A stretch of 64,000 bases of DNA from Chitinivibrio alkaliphilus ACht1 (GTDB lineage: Bacteria > Fibrobacterota > Chitinivibrionia > Chitinivibrionales > Chitinivibrionaceae): NCBI RefSeq assembly GCF_000474745.1, contig NZ_ASJR01000010.1, positions 44,196 to 108,195 of the forward strand. Direction: 5' to 3'. Position numbers and translations under genes: made by a program. Positions 58,952 to 64,000 of the stretch are shown piece after piece. How positions within the stretch are numbered: the stretch's first letter is position 1; the number at the start of each line of letters is the position of its first letter. The notes beneath the pieces were generated by a model. It did no database searches. It was not told the DNA's origin and saw nothing but the letters and a program-made list of their open reading frames with translations.

Positions 58952-60408
58952 AAAATCGCAGAGAATATCCGATACTATCCCTTCTTCCGGCAAAGCACTT
59001 TCATTCCTGCGTACTCACAACCTTTTCATTCGATTTCAACTATTTCAACCATGATGCCCTTGCCGGATTGAGTCGTGCAGGAGTTCGAAATATCTGCATA
59101 CTCCTCGATGACACCATGCTACAGCAATATCTCGGCTGTCTTTCAGGATATTCCGGCAGTGCTGCAAAGAGATATTCCCTTTCAGGTATTGTTCATCCCG
59201 GCGCATTTCATCCTAAATTAAGTCTGTTTTTCGGGCGCAACGGACACGGGTTTCTCATTATTGGTTCCGGTAATCTGACTGCGGCCGGACATGGCAGAAA
59301 TCAGGAATTGTGGGGCGCATTTCATATTAAAGGTCCCCATGACCCGAAGGCTGCACTGTTTAAAGAGGCATGGGAATATGTTAAAAAATGTAGTGCAGAA
59401 ACACCCGGCGTATCCCGGCAGAAGTTTGAATGGATAGAAACCCATACCCCATGGCTTCAGGATATTTCAGTTCCCGAACAAACGTACGGATACGATATCG
59501 GCAAGGGCGTTGAAGCATTCTTTTTAACAAACCAACAAACCGGCATCCTCAGCAATATTGGCTATATTGTAAAAGAAAATGTGAAGGAATGCACTATCAT
59601 TTCGCCATTCTTCGATAACCAAACCGCCGCCCTTCTCGAACTGGAACATATGTACCCAAAGGCCCGAATACACGTTCTGATTCAGCCCAATACTGTAAAG
59701 GGCAATTTATCACGCAACGAGTTCAGGCGCACATCTTTTTACGACTGGAACACCCTTACAAAGGATACACAACTACGCTATCTTCACGCTAAGTTCCTGC
59801 ATATTCAAACCGACAATGCAGAATATTGCCTCCTGGGGAGTGCAAACCTTACCGCCCCCGCACTCGGAACGTCGCACATAAAACCTTCCAACGAAGAAGC
59901 CTGCCTTCTGTTCAGGCGGGCAAAAGGGAATTGGCTTGAAGAGCTTGGGCTAAACAAAAAATGGGCGCCCATTCATTCTGAAGATATTAAAAACCACGAA
60001 ATCGAAACCCCGAAAGACAATCAGGAAAAAGAAACGAAACAGTACCGCCTTTCTGCAATAGACCGAATTGGCACCAATCTATATGTGTATTATACCAAAC
60101 CGCGCCCGGATTTTGAAAACACACGTCTTTCCCTGTTTGATGGGTGGGGGGAACGGCAAAAGCTTCTGGATTTGGCACAAACAGAATTGGAGACAAATGA
60201 CGAATTCCTGAGAATTACTGCCGATTCAATAGAGGAAGATATCCTGTATGGACAATTGTTTGACACCCATGATACGGCAATTTCGAATAAGCAAATAGTT
60301 CACGACATGGCGGCACTTTCCCGCACCAATCCCGACCCGAAAACTCAACAAATAGAGGGATTGCTCGACCAAATTGATTTAATGATGTCGAAATTGTTGA
60401 AATATTAA
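58948..60408 (+). CDS. Phospholipase D-like protein B of cassette (486 aa)
   Basis: A 486-residue protein with two PLD-type half-sites: HPKLSLFFG followed by GSGNLTAAG (about residues 91-115), and HAKFLHIQ followed by GSANLTAPAL (about residues 282-306). The H-x-K and G-S-x-N parts are kept, but the Asp of the HKD motif is missing or shifted in both, as in several nuclease-like PLD branches. A C-terminal region of about 150 residues is unassigned. It may be a nuclease or phosphodiesterase. It is coupled to protein A by ATGA and followed by protein C. Confidence 0.82.
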   Translation: MKNRREYPILSLLPAKHFHSCVLTTFSFDFNYFNHDALAGLSRAGVRNICILLDDTMLQQYLGCLSGYSGSAAKRYSLSGIVHPGAFHPKLSLFFGRNGHGFLIIGSGNLTAAGHGRNQELWGAFHIKGPHDPKAALFKEAWEYVKKCSAETPGVSRQKFEWIETHTPWLQDISVPEQTYGYDIGKGVEAFFLTNQQTGILSNIGYIVKENVKECTIISPFFDNQTAALLELEHMYPKARIHVLIQPNTVKGNLSRNEFRRTSFYDWNTLTKDTQLRYLHAKFLHIQTDNAEYCLLGSANLTAPALGTSHIKPSNEEACLLFRRAKGNWLEELGLNKKWAPIHSEDIKNHEIETPKDNQEKETKQYRLSAIDRIGTNLYVYYTKPRPDFENTRLSLFDGWGERQKLLDLAQTELETNDEFLRITADSIEEDILYGQLFDTHDTAISNKQIVHDMAALSRTNPDPKTQQIEGLLDQIDLMMSKLLKY

Positions 60409-60446
60409 GTTATCTCGACCCCAATGATCTTACTGATGAGCGAGTC

Positions 60447-61601
60447 TTGGGCAGGAGTTCTGCTAATCATCCCCGTAAACAGGAAACACAGATTGATGGT
60501 ACGGGAGAAACACTCTCCTATGATGATTTTACGAAGGTATCACCGGAATATCAATTCAAGGATGGCATGTCATATCTGTACGGTGCACACCCCATAGAAC
60601 GGGTTTTTGAAACCTTGCGTACCATATTTAAAAAGCTCATGATACGTGATATCGATATAGCTGAACACGATGAAGAAGCAGATAAAGATTCGCTTGAGAT
60701 TTCTTCGGGACGGTTTGATGAAGAACCTCCATCAAACAATGAATCACCGCAAAATCAGCAAGATCTTGAAAAACTACAGAAGAACGTCTTTCGGTTTTTT
60801 AACAGGTATATCACAATACTCGATAAACATCGAGAAAAGAAGTACAAAGTAAATGTTCTTCATTCATCAATGTTCGCGATTGCCCTTCATCTCCTAATCG
60901 ATTTGCTTGATAGGCCGATGCAAGGCAAAAAGAGTGCTGACAAGGGGAACCATAAAATACTACTCTCTACTGCGGGACGGTATTCCGACAGGAACGATTA
61001 TTGCCACATAGTAACGGAAATTATCGGCAAATTTACCATGCTCTTGATAAACGGGTTTGATGATGCAAATGATGAGTATGTCAGGCAAAGAATTGAAAAG
61101 TGTCGCCGCATAGCCTACTGGCACTCTTTGAGCTGCATTGCCCGGCTTGTTCCCTATGAATACAAGGGTGAAGATTTTTCCGATTATTCATCTCTCTGGA
61201 AATGGGAACTTGGAATGAACCTTCGCCATTTCTACGCTCCGGAGAATGCCGATAACGAAATTACAGCCCGGGAAGAATTTGAGTATCGTATCCGGATGAT
61301 GACATGTGGTAACAATTCAGAAATGCTTGCGCGGTGTATGAAGGTGTGGCAGGAAATCGAACATGAATACAAAAATTACAAGAAGCTTGCCGAAACACCA
61401 CCTGTTAAGCAATACTATACCAAAAATGCCCGAATTTTCTGCAAACCGGCGGGTTTCGCCCATATTTTTCGGGCGCAATCGACCAATACCCCTTTTGTAT
61501 GGCTTGCTCGCCCGGGGTATACTTTTTCAGAAGAAGACAGGGATTTCCAGGAGGACAGAAAATTCCTGGCAGAAAAAGCTCACGTGCTAGTCTTGGACTG
61601 A
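60447..61601 (+). CDS. Unknown protein C of PLD cassette (384 aa or longer)
   Basis: The only ordinary start in frame is TTG 60447, giving 384 residues. The frame stays open upstream to 60378 and still reads like protein (EIVEILSYLDPNDLTDERVLG), overlapping the end of gene B, so the real start may lie there or a base may be missing. Residues about 70-110 are acidic and disordered; the rest is helical (FRFFNRYITILDKHREKKYK and on). No domain, membrane segment or signal peptide is seen. It is the last gene of the cassette. Confidence 0.65.
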   Translation: MGRSSANHPRKQETQIDGTGETLSYDDFTKVSPEYQFKDGMSYLYGAHPIERVFETLRTIFKKLMIRDIDIAEHDEEADKDSLEISSGRFDEEPPSNNESPQNQQDLEKLQKNVFRFFNRYITILDKHREKKYKVNVLHSSMFAIALHLLIDLLDRPMQGKKSADKGNHKILLSTAGRYSDRNDYCHIVTEIIGKFTMLLINGFDDANDEYVRQRIEKCRRIAYWHSLSCIARLVPYEYKGEDFSDYSSLWKWELGMNLRHFYAPENADNEITAREEFEYRIRMMTCGNNSEMLARCMKVWQEIEHEYKNYKKLAETPPVKQYYTKNARIFCKPAGFAHIFRAQSTNTPFVWLARPGYTFSEEDRDFQEDRKFLAEKAHVLVLD

Positions 61602-61873
61602 TCTGTCATGAAGCTTTTTCACGGTGTCCATCATCCACAAAGATGATATCAGTAGAAAAGGTAATATTTACTGGGCGTATTTTGGAAAAACCCCGTTTCC
61701 CGTAAAGATGAATCGGAGGAGTATGTCTGTTAGCCGGTTCCTATGCGGTCATCGCTGTGGTGAAATATGACTCCGGAGCAATAATGCAGTATACAGATGT
61801 CCTTGGAGATTGTGAGTTTTATTCGGAGGGTGCGGCTTCGACGGTGCCCATCCACCGGGCGATCTTCCCCCCT
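61602..61873. other. Non-coding stretch after the cassette
   Basis: No gene recognised. A 15-codon frame at 61723-61770 follows GGAGGAG (ATG at 61723, peptide beginning MSVSRFLCGHRC), but it is too short to support as a gene. No clear terminator for the cassette was found. The stretch leads into the hairpin repeats. Confidence 0.4.
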
Positions 61874-61998
61874 CTCGTCGCAAGACGAGGACACCATTTT
61901 GCGCTCTGCCCCCTTCTCGTGGGTCCACGAGGACACCATTTTGCTTTCAGACCCCGCCTCGTGGGTCCACGAGGGCATCATTTTGTGTTCAAACCATG
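61874..61998. repeat. Three tandem 42-bp units, each with a palindrome
   Basis: Palindromes start at 61874 (CTCGTC-GCAA-GACGAG), 61916 and 61958 (both CTCGTGG-GT-CCACGAG), exactly 42 bases apart. Each is followed by G-ACACCATTTTGC or a near copy (GGCATCATTTTGT in the third). The 42-base period keeps any reading frame, so both strands show false repeated peptides. The hairpins beside a decayed REP-associated transposase suggest REP-like elements. Confidence 0.8.
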
Positions 61999-62074
61999 CC
62001 CCCGGTTTCAAACCCGTCTCTACGGAAACGTCGCACACGTCGGATATACCAGATACAACGCATGGCCTCTTTGA

Positions 62075-62398
62075 ATGTATCCCAATCATATTCACGGGAT
62101 ATTGGGTATTACAAATAAAAACCATACCGGGGATCGTAATTGCACCCGTGACGGGAACCACAACAATCACCTAGAGACGCCCAAATTGGGCGTCTCTACC
62201 ACGACGGGGAAATCAAGAAAAATCGGCGAAATTATAAATCAATTTAAACGTATATGCACAATCCAAATCCGTAAAAATAATCCCAAAATACCGGTGTGGC
62301 AATCCCGAATCACCTTCACGGAATTATCTGTGTTAAAAACAATACCACCGTTGATTATGGGAATACAAAATCACCCTCTGCAAAACAGAAACTGAATC
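62075..62398 (+). pseudogene. Decayed REP-associated tyrosine transposase (RAYT) fragment
   Basis: The frame from ATG 62075 carries PNHIHGIL, a typical HUH His pair of Y1 transposases. It continues with ETPKLGVST, then IGEIINQFKRICTIQIRKN and VWQSR, all landmarks of RAYT proteins. The catalytic Tyr region after NEKSL-type motifs is garbled, and there is no N-terminal third: the frame is closed by TGA just before the ATG. The gene is a remnant that can no longer act by itself. Confidence 0.65.
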
Positions 62399-62520
62399 AT
62401 ACATCTTTGGTGAATGGGGTACACGCCCTCCTCCCCCCGCACACGGTAAACTATATTTATTTATAGTACAAGACCCGGCCCAAACAAAACCACTGCACCG
62501 TGCATACCTCGGGAGGCCCT

Positions 62521-63291
62521 GTGAAAGACGACTATTCCCTCTACACAGAAAAAATAACCATAGGCTACAGCCACTGCGATCATACCGGTCTGGCAAAACT
62601 GCCCGTCATGGGATCATTCCTGCAGGATATCGCCATGCGCCACGACATGCTCCTCCACCGTGAGGTACTCAAAATCCCCAGGATCAAACACCTCTTTGCC
62701 CTGGTACGCCTCAATATTTTCGTCTTGGAGCGTCCCCGGTGGAAAGATGAAATTACCATCTCAACGTGGCTGCAACCCCTGGAAGGGGAAAACCGCTTTG
62801 TCTACAGAAATTTCACCTTTGCAGACAGGAGGGGAAAAGAGATTGGCCTCTGTACTATTACGGCCTTCCCCATAGATCTCAAAAAACGAAAGGCTCAAGA
62901 GCTTCCCGACGAGATAAAGACACTCCCCACACGGGAAAAAACCCTCTCCACCGGAGAAAACAGCCGCATCCGCCGTCCCCAAAAAATAACAAGTCAGACA
63001 GCGGGCACGGTGCTTCCCGGTGATATTGATATGTATGAGCACGTAAACAACAACCGCTATCTCTGCTGGGCCATTGACCACTCTCCCCTGGAAATACAAA
63101 ACAGATATTTCTGCTACTCCGGGGAGATTCAGTTTAGAATGGAACTGAAGAATGGACAGGAGTTTCTCTGTAAAATGGAGATTACTGAGCTTGATGCAGG
63201 CCTTACTGCGGTGCATCAGATTGTGCGAAAAGAAGACAACAGGGAGTGTGCGCGGATTCTCACCCGGTGGAAAGAGCGAACCGTATTTTGA
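62521..63291 (+). CDS. Acyl-ACP thioesterase
   Basis: A 256-residue double hot-dog thioesterase of the FatA/acyl-ACP type, releasing free fatty acids. The first domain shows GYSHCDHTGLAKLPVMGSFLQD and the second PGDIDMYEHVNNNRYLCWA, with the Asn-His pair used in catalysis (HVNNNRY). The start is a GTG at 62521 with GGGAGG four bases before it. Free fatty acids may serve re-acylation or membrane adaptation. It is followed by a DJ-1 gene 67 bases downstream. Confidence 0.88.
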   Translation: MKDDYSLYTEKITIGYSHCDHTGLAKLPVMGSFLQDIAMRHDMLLHREVLKIPRIKHLFALVRLNIFVLERPRWKDEITISTWLQPLEGENRFVYRNFTFADRRGKEIGLCTITAFPIDLKKRKAQELPDEIKTLPTREKTLSTGENSRIRRPQKITSQTAGTVLPGDIDMYEHVNNNRYLCWAIDHSPLEIQNRYFCYSGEIQFRMELKNGQEFLCKMEITELDAGLTAVHQIVRKEDNRECARILTRWKERTVF

Positions 63292-63358
63292 AAAGGGAGA
63301 GCCCTTTGAAAAATCAGGGAGCCCCCGAAAACAAATCACCGTAAACAGGAGATGAGAT

Positions 63359-63862
63359 ATGAAAAAAATACTAACCCTTTTACACGACGATTTTGAAGAT
63401 CTGGAATTCTGGTATCCCCTACTCCGGGTACAGGAAGCCGGCTATACCGTGGTCATTGCCGGAGAAGCGGCACACCACACCTATCATGGAAAATACGGTG
63501 TCCCCGCCGTATCAGATATCACCTATGAAGAGGCCCTCGGGCAAGACTATGCGGGACTGCTGATTCCCGGCGGCTGGGCTCCCGACAAAATACGACGGTT
63601 TCCGGCGGCCCTTGAAATTGTTCGAACCCTGAATGAAAAGGGGCGCATCATCGGACAGATCTGTCATGCCGGATGGGTGACCATCTCTGCTGGGATTTTA
63701 GAGGGGAAAAACGTAACCAGCACCCCCGGTATTAAGGATGATATGGAAAATGCGGGCGGTTTGTGGTATGACAAAGCGGTTGTCGTCCATGACAATCTTG
63801 TTTCAAGCAGACGACCGCCGGATCTTCCCGAGTATATGCAGGCCTTCCTTGCAGCCCTGTAA
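63359..63862 (+). CDS. DJ-1/PfpI family protein
   Basis: A 167-residue class I amidotransferase-like protein. The N-terminal Glu site is in DDFEDLEFWYP, GLLIPGGWAPD precedes the elbow, and the nucleophile Cys lies in GQICHAGWV. Relatives are deglycase-like or protease-like stress proteins (YhbO, PfpI). AGGAG lies seven bases before the ATG. Likely co-transcribed with the thioesterase gene. Confidence 0.88.
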   Translation: MKKILTLLHDDFEDLEFWYPLLRVQEAGYTVVIAGEAAHHTYHGKYGVPAVSDITYEEALGQDYAGLLIPGGWAPDKIRRFPAALEIVRTLNEKGRIIGQICHAGWVTISAGILEGKNVTSTPGIKDDMENAGGLWYDKAVVVHDNLVSSRRPPDLPEYMQAFLAAL

Positions 63863-63947
63863 GAGTAAGATGAAAATATGGCCTCTGCATGGGGCCATAT
63901 CTACCGGGTTTTGAGTGGTATGTGAAGCGAGGGGGATCCGCCAACCG

Positions 63948-63982
63948 GTATACCCTGTGTATTATTTCCCCGCGGGGTATAC
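63948..63982. repeat. Inverted repeat near the window end
   Basis: GTATACCC (63948-63955) and GGGTATAC (63975-63982) are perfect 8-base arms around 19 bases. They lie in the non-coding stretch after the DJ-1 gene and may be an operator for a gene beyond the edge. A second weak hairpin (ATATGGCC/GGCCATAT, 63876-63900) follows the DJ-1 stop but lacks a T-tract. Confidence 0.35.
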
Positions 63983-64000
63983 ACCGTAGTATATTATATG

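Noticed and set aside
61874..61998. Possible CRISPR array
   Set aside because: Only three units with 42-base period, no spacers of variable sequence and no cas genes nearby.
61730..62174. Overlapping open frames on both strands with repeated peptides (such as KMVSSWTHE)
   Set aside because: The peptide repeats arise from the 42-bp DNA repeats, whose length is a multiple of three, so every frame looks repetitive.

Overview
The window reads as a compact, gene-dense stretch of chromosome from a Gram-negative (LptD), motile or at least chemotactic, salt-adapted (ectABC), probably fermentative and oxygen-wary bacterium. The metabolic hints are a PPi-dependent phosphofructokinase, acetate kinase, a DRTGG/CBS signalling island of the kind seen near [FeFe]-hydrogenase genes, and a flavodiiron protein with two ferritins. 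A haloalkaliphilic anaerobe of the Fibrobacterota (Chitinivibrio-like) would fit, but this is inference; no rRNA or other decisive marker is present.

Layout. 1-4637 (minus): trp operon in the order trpE-G-D-C-F-B, with trpB cut by the window edge and a palindromic operator candidate before trpE. 4729-8874 (minus): an Enzyme I of the PTS directly downstream of a glycogen-phosphorylase-like protein whose active site, including the PLP lysine, is lost. 8957-13197: cheW, a 57-residue basic protein (plus), proC, a phosphoesterase and transketolase. 13398-19175 (plus): a fused cyclic-nucleotide-domain/acetate kinase, a frame-disrupted lptD, ispH, a HIT protein and a small Cys-containing protein. 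19218-21436 (minus): flavodiiron protein plus two ferritins. 21511-26897 (minus): cheA-D-Y-X-B cluster preceded by an unknown reading frame that may be the real N-terminus of CheA. 27133-32313 (plus): gyrB-surE-gyrA. 32452-36110: two stand-alone receiver proteins flanking uvrA. 36166-38346 (minus): ectABC. 38591-46568 (minus): aspS, class II photolyase overlapping a hybrid histidine kinase, and a DEAD-box helicase. 46662-49656 (minus): glycerol-1-phosphate dehydrogenase-like enzyme, HAD phosphatase and a chromate transporter pair. 50405-54540 (plus): DRTGG, CBS-ATPase, DRTGG, SDR, pfp and an NlpE-like protein.

From about 54.6 kb the character changes to an accessory region: a hemerythrin gene with an amber codon, a remnant of a Fic-type winged-helix domain, a lipoprotein esterase, a zinc-ribbon/SHOCT protein, an uncharacterised three-gene cassette (57365-61601) whose middle protein is phospholipase-D-like, three 42-bp hairpin repeats beside a decayed REP-associated transposase, then an acyl-ACP thioesterase and a DJ-1/PfpI protein.

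The best candidate for an undescribed system is the three-gene PLD cassette. The best single-protein oddities are the dead phosphorylase paired with Enzyme I and the ligand-domain/acetate kinase fusion. Three genes (lptD, surE and the cheA 5' region) are each broken by what looks like one missing base in a homopolymer, so some disruptions may be assembly errors rather than biology.
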